A stretch of DNA of 12,113 nucleotides from Bacteroidaceae bacterium (GCA_017961965.1 JAGCWG010000247.1:1-12113); one strand, 5' to 3'; shown: positions 1 through 6,288, counted from the first letter of the stretch. Program-made: numbers and translations. The notes: generated by a model not told the origin, from the letters alone.

Positions 1-366
1 AAATGTATAAAGAAGCTTGCTGGAGACAGGGGATACCGTGGCAGGAAAGAGGTAAACGGAACGCAGATTCTCATTCCTGACGTTCCTAAGAAATCAGACA
101 GTAGATATCAGAAATCGAATAAGCACAAGCTCTTCTGCAAGCGTGCCGGCATAGAACCGACAATAGGACATCTTAAATCGGATTACCGTTTGGACCGCAA
201 CTTTTACAAAGGTGTGGTCGGGGATTCTATAAACATATTGCTGGCGGCGGCAGCTTACAACTTCAAAAGAGCCATGAAAGTTCTTTTGTATCCATTTTTA
301 GATTTGGTCAAAAAAGTGTTCGAGATGCTATTTTGCAATAGCATCTCGATGAAATATACTTTTTAA
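1..366 (+). CDS. IS5-type transposase, C-terminal part (5' end outside window)
   Basis: The frame is open from the first base to TAA at 364-366 and gives 121 residues. Two parts of the DDE catalytic core are visible: GDRGYRG near residue 8, whose Asp9 is the likely second acidic residue, and AGIEPTIGHLKSD around residues 50-62, whose Glu52 is the likely catalytic Glu. The run after it (GDSINILLAAAAYNFKR) is the usual end of IS5-family (DDE_Tnp_1) transposases. These enzymes cut and rejoin the ends of their own element. About 27 further residues follow the conserved end, and part of that tail is encoded by a perfect hairpin at 320-349. The right end of the element should lie shortly after 366. 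A CTAA at 374-377 would fit the YTAR target of the IS5 subgroup, but the left end is missing, so this cannot be tested here. Family is secure; the exact IS is not known. Confidence 0.85.
   Translation, partial: KCIKKLAGDRGYRGRKEVNGTQILIPDVPKKSDSRYQKSNKHKLFCKRAGIEPTIGHLKSDYRLDRNFYKGVVGDSINILLAAAAYNFKRAMKVLLYPFLDLVKKVFEMLFCNSISMKYTF
320..349 (+). other. Perfect hairpin inside the transposase 3' end
   Basis: Positions 320-332 and 337-349 are exact inverted repeats of 13 bases with a TTGC loop. The hairpin lies within the coding frame, 15 bases before the stop codon. It is followed by an AT-rich stretch rather than a clean T-run. It may weaken transcription leaving the element or be part of its right end; its function is inferred only. 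Confidence 0.6.
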
Positions 367-525
367 GGGATGACTAAGTAGTGAATTGTAGGCATCCTTG
401 ACTGAAAGCATGGTTATATTTTGACTAATTTGGTGGTCTATATGGCATACAGAAGTATCCAACAAGACAAACGATTACAATCCAATCTACCTACCACCAT
501 TACTCACAATTATTCCTTTAGAATC

Positions 526-560
526 AAAAAAAGGATAGGGCGATGGCTCTATCCTTTTTT
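526..560 (-). terminator. Bidirectional Rho-independent terminator
   Basis: The arms 527-538 and 549-560 are a perfect 12-base inverted repeat (A6GGATAG / CTATCCT6). The stem continues inward through G-T, G-C and C-G pairs to a GATG loop. It has an A-run on the left and a T-run on the right, so it can stop transcription from either side. It lies 22 bases past the stop of the minus-strand gene ending at 582 and is its natural terminator. It also shields that gene from transcription coming from the transposase. Nothing else is recognisable in 367-525. Confidence 0.85.
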
Positions 561-581
561 GTATGAATTTGTGTAATGAAA

Positions 582-1079
582 TTACTTCTTGTTGAAGACA
601 TTCTTTACCATTGTAGTTGTTTGCTCGTATGCCTTTTCCCAATCTGTGTCAAGGCAGAATGGAGTAAGGGAATTTACGTCGTTTACGTAGCACATAGTGC
701 GCTCAGTGTCTGTATCCTTGAAGAGAGGATTGTAGAGAGTGGCGTCACGATAGAGCTTGATGACCTCAAGACGCTTCTCTGTAGAGATTGCACGTGCCTT
801 TGTGAGGTTCACCTGAAAGTCTGTAACGAAACTTGTGAGACTTACAGCTTGTGAGTCATAGAAGTAGTTGTCCTTCTTGAGATTCTTCTGCTGAACCATC
901 ATAGTGATGTAGTTAAGGCATGTAACCTTGAACTGGTTCAACTGGAGTTCTTCCTCAGAAGCATTTGCACTATTTACGACAGCCGTAGCCTTGTCATATA
1001 CTGTTCTGTAGAGGTTCTGTGCATTCATTGAGCTTGCGAAAAGAACCATTGTAAGTAATGATAGTACAATTTTTTTCAT
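582..1079 (-). CDS. Small secreted protein, function unknown
   Basis: 165 residues. The N-terminus is a typical signal peptide: KK, then a hydrophobic run, then SSMNA-Q with likely cleavage after residue 20. The mature part is about 145 residues, largely helical in character, with charged residues spread evenly and two cysteines (in TCLNY and TMCYV) plus one in FCLDTDW. No catalytic motif or known domain is recognised. It has its own promoter (exact -7 box at 1146-1153 on the minus strand) and its own terminator (526-560), so it is a single-gene transcript. The start ATG at 1079 is chosen because the signal peptide begins there. It probably acts in the periplasm or at the outer surface. Real gene: confident; function: unknown. 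Confidence 0.8.
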   Translation of the reverse strand: MKKIVLSLLTMVLFASSMNAQNLYRTVYDKATAVVNSANASEEELQLNQFKVTCLNYITMMVQQKNLKKDNYFYDSQAVSLTSFVTDFQVNLTKARAISTEKRLEVIKLYRDATLYNPLFKDTDTERTMCYVNDVNSLTPFCLDTDWEKAYEQTTTMVKNVFNKK

Positions 1080-1145
1080 TTTCTCTTCTTTTTATTTTTT
1101 GTTGTTTTTTTCTATTGGATGATACTTTATCAATACAATTTGTGG

Positions 1146-1153
1146 CAAAGATA
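1146..1153 (-). promoter_or_regulatory. Bacteroidota -7 box for the 582-1079 gene
   Basis: On the minus strand this reads TATCTTTG, an exact match to the primary sigma factor -7 consensus TAnnTTTG of Bacteroidota. It lies 66 bases before the ATG at 1079. No clean TTTG -33 element is seen at the right distance; the region upstream is AT-rich. Confidence 0.65.
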
Positions 1154-1258
1154 ATGTTTTTGAATAAATAAAGCATCATGATTTGCTGATTATTTGCAAT
1201 CTGCATGATGTTTTTAGCATTTTTTATCATTTATGACCTTAAAACGATTGCATTTTGG

Positions 1259-1309
1259 TAATGAGAGCAATGAGGAATTAGTAATGAGCAATGAGTAATG
1301 TGTAATGAC
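1259..1309. repeat. Heptanucleotide tandem array 1
   Basis: One TAATGAG at 1259-1265 is followed, after two bases, by six back-to-back 7-base units at 1268-1309: CAATGAG, GAATTAG, TAATGAG, CAATGAG, TAATGTG, TAATGAC. The array lies in the 322-base gap between the genes ending at 1080 and 1402. Apart from it, that gap holds only the promoter at 1146-1153 and the hairpin at 1322-1354. Confidence 0.7.
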
Positions 1310-1321
1310 AGATTAATGAAG

Positions 1322-1354
1322 CATGCCGCTCGGTTGCTTGTCCCGAACGGCATG
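1322..1354. other. GC-rich hairpin downstream of the metallophosphatase gene
   Basis: Arms 1322-1333 and 1343-1354 pair over 12 positions with a single C/A mismatch (CATGCCG-TCGG / CCGA-CGGCATG). The hairpin lies about 48 bases past the stop of the minus-strand gene ending at 1402. The minus-strand sequence after it is T-rich but has no continuous T-run, so it is only a weak terminator candidate. Its arms share the bases CGGCATGTT-ATTGTT with the repeat region near 4196-4218, so it may be a repeat core rather than a terminator. Confidence 0.5.
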
Positions 1355-1401
1355 TTGATTGTTGTTTCCTTGCGGTCAGTAAACTGTTAACTGAGTCGTG
1401 G

Positions 1402-2250
1402 CTATTTCTTCTTCATTTCTACGTCGAGTACTCCGACCCATTGACCGTTCTTGCCCATCTGGTTGCAGAGGACAGACTTACCCTGACTGTTGATGACTGT
1501 CTCAGGATGCTCAAAATAACTGTGGCTATGACCGCCAAGCACGATGTCGATGTTGCGTGATGCCTTGATGAATTTCTCGTCCTCCACATCTACGCCACTG
1601 ATGTTCCAGCCAAGGTGGGAGAGGCAGATGACAATGTCACACTTCTCCTCGTTTTTGAGATAGTCAGCTACCTTGTTACCTTCTGTTATAGGATCGAGAT
1701 ATACTGTTGCACCGCTGTTCTTCTCAGATACGAGCCCCTTGAGACGAGTGCATACAGCGAGGACACCTATCTTTAGTCCCTTGCGGCGGATGATGGTGTA
1801 TGGCTTGACAATGTCCGCAAGCTGTGTCTTGGAGAAATCGTAGTTGCTGCAAATGATAGGGAAGTTTGCCATCTTGAAGATGCGCTCCATATTTGAGAGC
1901 CCGAAGTCGAATTCGTGGTTGCCGATAGTTGCAGCATCGTATTTCATCATGTTCATGAGGCTCACCTCCACCTCGCCCTTGAAGAGGTTGTAGTATGTAG
2001 AGCCCTGTGAGAAGTCGCCACTGTCAAAGAGCAAAAGATCGGAATCCTCCTTGCGCATGTCTTCAACGAATGCCTTGCGACGCAGATACCCGCCCTTGTT
2101 GGCGATGGATGTGTCGCTGAGGTTAGGATTGAGAGGTTGCACACAACTATGAGTATCGTTGGTGTGGATGACCTTCAAGTTTATCTTGTCCTGTGCATAG
2201 GCACTCAGACATAATGCCCATGCTATAATGTAAAGTGTTAAATGTTTCAT
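1402..2250 (-). CDS. Secreted metallophosphatase, 5'-nucleotidase catalytic domain only
   Basis: 282 residues. A signal peptide (cleavage near SAYA-Q, residue 19) is followed by a complete calcineurin-like phosphoesterase domain of the UshA/5'-nucleotidase type. All metal-binding motifs are present: NDTHS (Asp32, His34), DSGD (Asp79), GNHEFD (Asn111, His112, and Asp115 forming the catalytic pair), the His of SHLGW (His212), and GGHSH (His241, His243). Such enzymes remove phosphate from nucleotides in the periplasm using two metal ions. The protein stops where the family normally continues into its substrate-binding domain; that domain is encoded by the upstream neighbour at 2358-3137. No promoter box is seen in the 107-base gap, so the two genes are probably co-transcribed. 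Substrate is inferred; a 2',3'-cyclic nucleotide or UDP-sugar would also fit. Confidence 0.9.
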   Translation of the reverse strand: MKHLTLYIIAWALCLSAYAQDKINLKVIHTNDTHSCVQPLNPNLSDTSIANKGGYLRRKAFVEDMRKEDSDLLLFDSGDFSQGSTYYNLFKGEVEVSLMNMMKYDAATIGNHEFDFGLSNMERIFKMANFPIICSNYDFSKTQLADIVKPYTIIRRKGLKIGVLAVCTRLKGLVSEKNSGATVYLDPITEGNKVADYLKNEEKCDIVICLSHLGWNISGVDVEDEKFIKASRNIDIVLGGHSHSYFEHPETVINSQGKSVLCNQMGKNGQWVGVLDVEMKKK

Positions 2251-2267
2251 GTATAATAATGTGGAAA

Positions 2268-2373
2268 TAATTACGAATTATGAATTAGGAATTATGAATT
2301 AGCAGTTTTGTTGCACACCTACTTATTATTCATTAGTGACATTTAATTCCTCATTCCTCATTTCTCATTCCTG
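2268..2373. repeat. Facing heptanucleotide arrays between the split nucleotidase genes
   Basis: Left arm: five 7-base units at 2268-2302 (TAATTAC, then GAATTAT and GAATTAG alternating twice). Right arm: four units at 2346-2373 (ATTCCTC twice, ATTTCTC, ATTCCTG), whose complement is GAGGAAT-like, so the arms point at each other. They pair imperfectly; the best match is AATTAGGAAT at 2283-2292 with ATTCCTGATT at 2367-2376. The right arm runs into the minus-strand gene whose stop codon is at 2358-2360 and so encodes its last residues. Confidence 0.65.
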
Positions 2374-3137
2374 ATTTTATTTGTTATCACCGTTCGTCCC
2401 TCAATCTTAGCGTTGAGACTTTTGCCTTTGGCATTCTGCTTGCTGATGTAATCCATGTAGATGTCCCTGACAGGTGTGTCGGTACGGATAGTTTTGACAG
2501 CTTTGCAGAAAGCCTTCATGTTGTCATTACCCTCGGCAAGATAGTCGAGTGTGGCAATACGATAGAGCTTGTTATCCTTTATCTTCTTACCCTTTAGTGT
2601 ACCCTTTGATTTCAGCCTCTTGGTGTCCATGAGAATCTTTACACCATGGCTCACACCCTCACCTCCGTAGATGGAAAACTGATTAAATAATTCCTTTACA
2701 TCAGAACCTTTAAGTGTAATGATAACCAGCATATTTTGGAATGGAGCAATGTCGATGATGTCACCTCTGCGGATCGCGCCTTTAGGCATTGAGCTGCGAA
2801 GACCGCCGATATTGATGACTGCAAAGTCAATCTTGCCATATTTCTTCGAAGCCTCTGTAAGGAGCACGTCTGCTGCCCAGTTGCTGAGAAGGCTCTCAGG
2901 ACGGTCAGCACTCATATATATATCGCTGTTGCCAATGACAGGACCTACGAAACTGTCCACCTTTTCCTTATAAGGGGCAAGGAAAAGTTCTGCTTCCTTG
3001 TAGCCAGGTTTGTTGTCTAAAGCCTTAGTGATTTCGACCCTCTTTGCCTTGATATTACCGACTTCATAATTCTGGGCAATTAAAGGGGTACACATTCCTG
3101 AAAAAAATACCAATAATTGTACAAAACGTTTTGTCAT
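2358..3137 (-). CDS. Secreted 5'-nucleotidase C-terminal (substrate-binding) domain protein
   Basis: 259 residues. A signal peptide (cleavage near LIA-Q, residue 21) leads into a stand-alone 5'-nucleotidase C-terminal domain (5_nucleotid_C). Its family motifs are ESLLSNWAAD (81-90), NIGGLR (109-114), the PFQN turn (132-135), and AEGNDNM (201-207), which sits where UshA has its GGDG substrate-binding loop. In UshA-type enzymes this domain holds the base and sugar and closes over the metal site. Here it has no catalytic half: that is the next gene downstream (1402-2250). The gene order is therefore the reverse of the domain order in a one-chain nucleotidase. An exact -7 box at 3166-3173 drives it. 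The last few codons are made of the heptad repeat that starts the following gap. Confidence 0.88.
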   Translation of the reverse strand: MTKRFVQLLVFFSGMCTPLIAQNYEVGNIKAKRVEITKALDNKPGYKEAELFLAPYKEKVDSFVGPVIGNSDIYMSADRPESLLSNWAADVLLTEASKKYGKIDFAVINIGGLRSSMPKGAIRRGDIIDIAPFQNMLVIITLKGSDVKELFNQFSIYGGEGVSHGVKILMDTKRLKSKGTLKGKKIKDNKLYRIATLDYLAEGNDNMKAFCKAVKTIRTDTPVRDIYMDYISKQNAKGKSLNAKIEGRTVITNKIRNEK

Positions 3138-3165
3138 ACTATAGTTTTTTATTGAAAATATGTTT

Positions 3166-3173
3166 CAAAAGTA
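3166..3173 (-). promoter_or_regulatory. Bacteroidota -7 box for the nucleotidase genes
   Basis: On the minus strand this reads TACTTTTG, matching TAnnTTTG exactly. It lies 28 bases before the ATG at 3137. The -33 region is T-rich without a clear TTTG. It shares the divergent gap with the plus-strand promoter at 3248-3255. Confidence 0.6.
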
Positions 3174-3247
3174 GTATAAATTGAAATAATAAAAAAGTTT
3201 TAATATAGTTTTTTGAAAAAATACTTCTTTATTAGGAAAAAATATCT

Positions 3248-3255
3248 TAAATTTG
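3248..3255 (+). promoter_or_regulatory. Bacteroidota -7 box for the TPR gene
   Basis: TAAATTTG matches TAnnTTTG exactly, 51 bases before the ATG at 3307. Transcription should begin a few bases after it. This rules out a TTG start at 3253, which would lie inside the promoter. Confidence 0.6.
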
Positions 3256-3306
3256 CGTGCTTTGAGTAAAGCACCTAATCTGAAAATTAATAAAAATCTA
3301 AATAAA

Positions 3307-3984
3307 ATGGCAAAAGAAAATGTACAGAAAGACGAGCCAATAGGCTTGGACGTAGAGCTTCACAAGGCTGAAGCTGTAATCGAGAAAAACTGGAAGATTA
3401 TTGCTGGCGCAATCGCTGCAGTTGTCGTAGTTGTAGTAGCATGCTTCCTCTGGAAAAACCACATGGATTCTGTAGAGTCAGACGCTCAGAAGGCAATCGC
3501 AACAAGTCAGAACCTCTTCATGGCTCAGCAGTATGAGCAGGCACTCAATGGTGACGGAACTGGTTCAGTAGGTTTCCTCGCAGTAATCAACAACTACAGC
3601 GGAACAAAGACTGCTAACCTCGCTAAGCTTTATGCAGCACTCTGCTATGCTAACACAGGCAAGACAGACGAGGCTATCAAGATGTTCGAGGACTTCGACC
3701 AGCAGGATGACCAGATGATTTCGCCAGTATCTATTGCAGCACTCGGAAACTGCTACATCCAGAAGGGTGAGAACGAGAAGGGTGTTGAGCTTATCGTAAA
3801 GGCTGCCAAGAAGGCAGACAACGACGCAATCTCTCCAGCTCTCCTTCTTCAGGCAGGTGAGACATACGAGGGTATGAATCAGAACGAAAAGGCTCTTGAG
3901 CTTTACAACGAGATTAAGACTAAGTACTATCTCTCTCCAGTAGCTCAGGACATCGATAAGTACATCGAAAGAGCAACAAAGTAA
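3307..3984 (+). CDS. Single-pass membrane TPR protein
   Basis: 225 residues from ATG 3307. A short charged N-terminus (residues 1-30) precedes one strong transmembrane helix (31-49, with a run of valines) and a soluble part of about 175 residues. That part contains tetratricopeptide-like helix pairs, for example LAKLYAALCYANTGKTDEAIKMFE (split at 106-128), an AALGNCYIQKGENEKGVELI region (144-163) and GETYEGMNQNEKALELY (184-200). The layout resembles the YfgM/TPR_21 family: N-terminus inside, TPRs in the periplasm, used to bind partner proteins. The frame stays open to a TTG at 3253, but that start lies within the promoter box, so 3307 is preferred. A strong terminator follows. It precedes ribH, as I recall is common in Bacteroidota, but it is not obviously part of riboflavin synthesis. 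Partner unknown. Confidence 0.85.
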   Translation: MAKENVQKDEPIGLDVELHKAEAVIEKNWKIIAGAIAAVVVVVVACFLWKNHMDSVESDAQKAIATSQNLFMAQQYEQALNGDGTGSVGFLAVINNYSGTKTANLAKLYAALCYANTGKTDEAIKMFEDFDQQDDQMISPVSIAALGNCYIQKGENEKGVELIVKAAKKADNDAISPALLLQAGETYEGMNQNEKALELYNEIKTKYYLSPVAQDIDKYIERATK

Positions 3985-4013
3985 ATTAGTTCCATACAAC
4001 GGACTGACATAAT

Positions 4014-4054
4014 AAAGGAAGAATGACGATGGAATAGTCTCATTCTTCCTTTTT
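4014..4054 (+). terminator. Rho-independent terminator after the TPR gene
   Basis: Arms 4014-4026 and 4040-4052 are a perfect 13-base inverted repeat (AAAGGAAGAATGA and its complement) with a 13-base loop, ending in a T-run to 4054. It starts 30 bases after the TPR stop codon, so the TPR gene and ribH are probably separate transcripts. Confidence 0.85.
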
Positions 4055-4069
4055 CGATAAATAAAGGGA

Positions 4070-4256
4070 AGCCCCCTCCAGACCTCCCACAGGGGAGGAG
4101 AAAGAGACACCACGGGGTTTGTCACCGTTCCCGATGTGTTAGCATCGGGAGACAGAGAAAGTTTAAGAAACGAAAAATCGCACCCTCCTGCGACCGGATG
4201 GCATGTTAATTGTTAATTGACGTCCGGATGGCCGCCCCATTGGGGGTTGGGGGGCT
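4070..4256. repeat. Composite GC-rich repeat region with inverted ends, upstream of ribH
   Basis: The region starts with AGCCCCCTCC at 4070 and ends with GGGGGGCT at 4256, so its outer 7 bases are exact inverted repeats and the next bases match partly. Each end also contains its own small hairpin (CCTCCC/GGGAGG at 4083-4098; CCCC/GGGG at 4235-4245). Inside are a CCCGATG/CATCGGG hairpin (4130-4149), two direct copies of CCGGATGGC 30 bases apart (4194-4202 and 4224-4232) and two TTAATTG heptads (4206-4219). It could be one small non-autonomous element or several repeats lying together. No TAnnTTTG box and no FMN riboswitch were recognised before ribH. Confidence 0.5.
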
Positions 4257-4269
4257 AAAATTTACAGTT

Positions 4270-4782
4270 ATGGCAAGCAAATATCACAACTTATCAGAAT
4301 ATGACATCAATTCAGTTCCAGATGCTAAGGGCATGAAGATTGGTATCGTAGTAGCAGAATGGAACAACAACATCACAGACGCACTCCTTGAGGGCGCAAT
4401 GGACACACTCATCAAGAATGGTGTGGCAGAAGAGGACATCAAGGTGCTCCGAGTGCCAGGAAGCTTTGAACTCGTGTTTGGAGCAACACAGATGACCAAG
4501 GCTGACGTGGATGCAGTCATCGCCATCGGTTGTGTGGTACGTGGCGACACACCACACTTCGACTACATCTGCGAGGGTACTACCTACGGACTTGCTCGTC
4601 TTAATGCCACTCAGGATAAGCCTGTAATATACGGACTTATCACTACTAATGACATGCAACAGGCTCTTGACCGTTGTGGTGGCAAGATGGGTAACAAGGG
4701 CGACGAATGTGCCGTGACAGCCATCAAGATGATTGACTACGCACGCAAGGTTCTTGAACTCCATCCTAAGCTCAGATTCTAA
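4270..4782 (+). CDS. ribH: 6,7-dimethyl-8-ribityllumazine synthase
   Basis: 170 residues, a usual length for the family. It joins 5-amino-6-ribitylamino-uracil with dihydroxybutanone phosphate to make lumazine, the step before riboflavin synthase, in the cytoplasm. Diagnostic motifs are in order: [10 protein letters not shown] (27-36, the Trp stacking on the substrate ring), VPGSFE (62-67), RGDTPHFDY (91-99, with His96 the catalytic His), PVIYGLITT (118-126) and GGKMGNKG with CAVTAI (137-152). The reading frame is open to a TTG at 4210, but the residues it would add are encoded by the GC-rich repeat and match nothing in lumazine synthases, so ATG 4270 is the start. No other rib gene lies in the window, so the pathway genes are scattered. 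Its promoter was not identified. Confidence 0.96.
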   Translation: MASKYHNLSEYDINSVPDAKGMKIGIVVAEWNNNITDALLEGAMDTLIKNGVAEEDIKVLRVPGSFELVFGATQMTKADVDAVIAIGCVVRGDTPHFDYICEGTTYGLARLNATQDKPVIYGLITTNDMQQALDRCGGKMGNKGDECAVTAIKMIDYARKVLELHPKLRF

Positions 4783-4820
4783 AAACTCGTCATCCTCCGT
4801 ATAAAATCACAAATACTTAG

Positions 4821-4848
4821 GAGATGTAATTTGAATTTTGAATTTATC
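4821..4848. repeat. Heptanucleotide-periodic stretch before the IMPase gene
   Basis: Four 7-base units, GAGATGT, AATTTGA, ATTTTGA and ATTTATC, fill the gap up to two bases before the ATG at 4851. The units are less alike than in the other arrays, so this copy is the weakest but one. Confidence 0.4.
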
Positions 4849-4850
4849 TT

Positions 4851-5690
4851 ATGGATATTAAGAATATAACTGAACAGGTAAAAGCGCTTGCCATAGAGGT
4901 TGGCGCTTTTATTCGTCAACAGAGGGAAGAATTCAATCCCGACAGGGTAATCATGAAGTCGTCACACGACTACGTGAGCTATGTTGACAAGGAAGCAGAA
5001 ACACGCATCGTGGCAGGACTCAGGAAGATACTGCCAAAAGCAGGATTCGTGACCGAGGAAGGTACATCTGTTGCTACTCGTGACGAACGTGCCATCATGG
5101 AAAAGGGTAAAGAATATTGCTGGGTGGTTGACCCGCTTGACGGTACTACCAACTTTATTCATGGCATGGCACCATACTGCGTGTGCATTGCACTCAGAAC
5201 TTCAACAAAAATAATCATAGGAGTTGTGTATGAGGTAGTTAATAATGAACTTTTCTGGGCTTACAAAGGGGGTGGTGCATACTGTAACGACAAACCAATC
5301 AAGGCATCATCCACAGAGAGCCTCAATCAGGCCTTGCTCGTGCTTGGCCTCCCATACGACGTGAAGCGTTACAAGGAGTTCTACAAGCATCTGTCAGGTG
5401 CACTCTACGGCAACGTGGCAAGCATACGCAACCTCGGTTCTGCTGAAGCAGAATTGTGTTATGTGGCGTGCGGAAGGATTGACGCCTACGTAGAGCCATG
5501 TATCTATCCATGGGATGTGTGTGCCGGTAGCATCATCATACAGGAGGCAGGAGGCAAGATAAGCGACTTCGGCGGTGGCAACGACCTTTGGGAACAGGGT
5601 AGAGAAGTGCTTGTAACCAACGGAAAGATTCATTCCGAGTTACTCTCAGCTGTTATGGCATCAAAAGAGGCTGTAAATGCAAGTTTTTAG
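4851..5690 (+). CDS. Inositol monophosphatase family protein (SuhB-like)
   Basis: 279 residues, slightly longer than the usual 260-270. It has the complete metal site of the lithium-sensitive phosphatase family: VDKEAE (Asp46), FVTEEGT (Glu69/Glu70), the DPLDGTTNF signature (94-102, Asp94 and Asp97) and PWDVCAG (Asp222), followed by the EAGG turn. Members hydrolyse myo-inositol-1-phosphate, and some hydrolyse fructose-1,6-bisphosphate, NADP or 3'-phosphoadenosine phosphates; the sequence alone does not decide among these. CysQ-type specificity is possible in this phylum. Expected to be cytoplasmic, as no signal peptide is present. It follows ribH after 68 bases with no terminator between them, so co-transcription with ribH is likely. 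Confidence 0.92.
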   Translation: MDIKNITEQVKALAIEVGAFIRQQREEFNPDRVIMKSSHDYVSYVDKEAETRIVAGLRKILPKAGFVTEEGTSVATRDERAIMEKGKEYCWVVDPLDGTTNFIHGMAPYCVCIALRTSTKIIIGVVYEVVNNELFWAYKGGGAYCNDKPIKASSTESLNQALLVLGLPYDVKRYKEFYKHLSGALYGNVASIRNLGSAEAELCYVACGRIDAYVEPCIYPWDVCAGSIIIQEAGGKISDFGGGNDLWEQGREVLVTNGKIHSELLSAVMASKEAVNASF

Positions 5691-5722
5691 GTCGTTTTAT
5701 ATAAAAAAACTCACTACTTGTA

Positions 5723-5751
5723 TTGCAAATTAAGCATAATGCTTATATTTG
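5723..5751 (+). promoter_or_regulatory. Promoter of the YhcH-family gene
   Basis: TTG at 5723-5725 and an exact -7 box, TATATTTG, at 5744-5751 are separated by 18 bases, close to the usual Bacteroidota spacing. The start codon is at 5842, so the leader is about 80 bases. A perfect palindrome occupies the spacer. Confidence 0.7.
5731..5745. promoter_or_regulatory. Candidate operator palindrome within the promoter
   Basis: TAAGCAT-A-ATGCTTA is a perfect inverted repeat of 7-base arms. It fills the space between the -33 and -7 boxes and overlaps the first bases of the -7 box. A third TAAGCAT half-site is at 5765-5771, itself within a small AATGC/GCATT inverted repeat (5759-5772). The position suits a repressor; the regulator is not known. 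Confidence 0.5.
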
Positions 5752-5771
5752 CAGATAGAATGCGTAAGCAT

Positions 5772-5799
5772 TTGTAATTGATAATTTATAAGTTGTAAT
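5772..5799. repeat. Heptanucleotide tandem array in the YhcH leader
   Basis: Four consecutive units: TTGTAAT, TGATAAT, TTATAAG, TTGTAAT. It lies in the transcribed leader and is followed by a small CCCATT/AGTGGG hairpin (about 5804-5820) and GGCGGATTAGG, which resembles the GC core of the other repeats. Confidence 0.55.
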
Positions 5800-5841
5800 T
5801 TTCCCCATTCTCCGAGTGGGCGGATTAGGGACTTTAAGATT

Positions 5842-6288
5842 ATGATAATAGACACTCTTGATAATCTTGCAAAGTATGCAAGTATCAATCCACTTTTCAT
5901 GGAAGTGGCAGAATACATCAAGGCTAATGACCTCAACGCTCATGAGCCAGGTAAGGTAGAAATAAAGGGCAAAGACCTCTTTGTCAACTACGCAGTATCA
6001 AAGGGTAAGACACCAGAGGAGGCAAAGATTGAAACTCACAATCTCATGATTGACATTCAGATTCCTCTCTCTTGTCCTGAGACAATGGGTTACACTCCGC
6101 GTAAGGAACTTCCAGAAGAGGAGTACAACGCTGAGAAAGACATCACTTTCTATAAGGGACGTGCCAAGGAATACGTGACTATCCACCCAGGCAGTTTCGT
6201 AATATTCTTCCCACAGGACGGACACGCTCCATGTATCTCAAATGAAGCTGAGATAAAGAAGGTGATATTCAAGGTAAAGAACAATTAG
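5842..6288 (+). CDS. YhcH/YjgK/YiaL family sugar-binding cupin-like protein
   Basis: 148 residues, the normal family length. The family pattern is clear: N-terminal MIIDTLDNL, GKVEIKGKDLFVNY (37-50), ETHNLMIDIQ (64-73, where Glu64 and His66 fit the metal site), DITFYKG (100-106) and FVIFFPQDGHAP (119-130, His128 the further metal ligand), ending in KKVIFKVK. Members are cytoplasmic beta-sandwich proteins. E. coli YhcH (NanQ) speeds anomer interconversion of sialic acid, and others lie in sugar catabolism operons. No nan genes lie in this window, so the sugar is open. It has its own promoter and a candidate operator, which suggests control by a metabolite. Its stop codon TAG (6286-6288) is part of the following heptad array. 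Confidence 0.9.
   Translation: MIIDTLDNLAKYASINPLFMEVAEYIKANDLNAHEPGKVEIKGKDLFVNYAVSKGKTPEEAKIETHNLMIDIQIPLSCPETMGYTPRKELPEEEYNAEKDITFYKGRAKEYVTIHPGSFVIFFPQDGHAPCISNEAEIKKVIFKVKNN

Noticed and set aside
367..525. Possible small RNA or remnant gene after the transposase
   Set aside because: Only a GGTGGT/ACCACC pair and a short GGATG/CATCC pair were seen; no promoter box, no open frame with a start, no tRNA-like fold.
994..1230. 78-residue minus-strand open frame
   Set aside because: It overlaps the signal peptide of the 582-1079 protein and runs through its promoter; composition is that of AT-rich non-coding DNA.
3565..4125. 186-residue minus-strand open frame
   Set aside because: It is antisense to the TPR gene, crosses the terminator hairpin and enters the GC-rich repeat; it has no recognisable domain.
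4070..4269. FMN riboswitch before ribH
   Set aside because: I looked for the conserved RFN blocks and did not find them; the GC-rich pieces are inverted repeats instead.
4312..4764. 150-residue minus-strand open frame opposite ribH
   Set aside because: It is a mirror of the ribH codon pattern; ribH motifs are complete on the plus strand.
5730..5943. Two overlapping minus-strand frames of 66-68 residues
   Set aside because: They cover the YhcH promoter, leader and first codons in antisense and resemble no protein.
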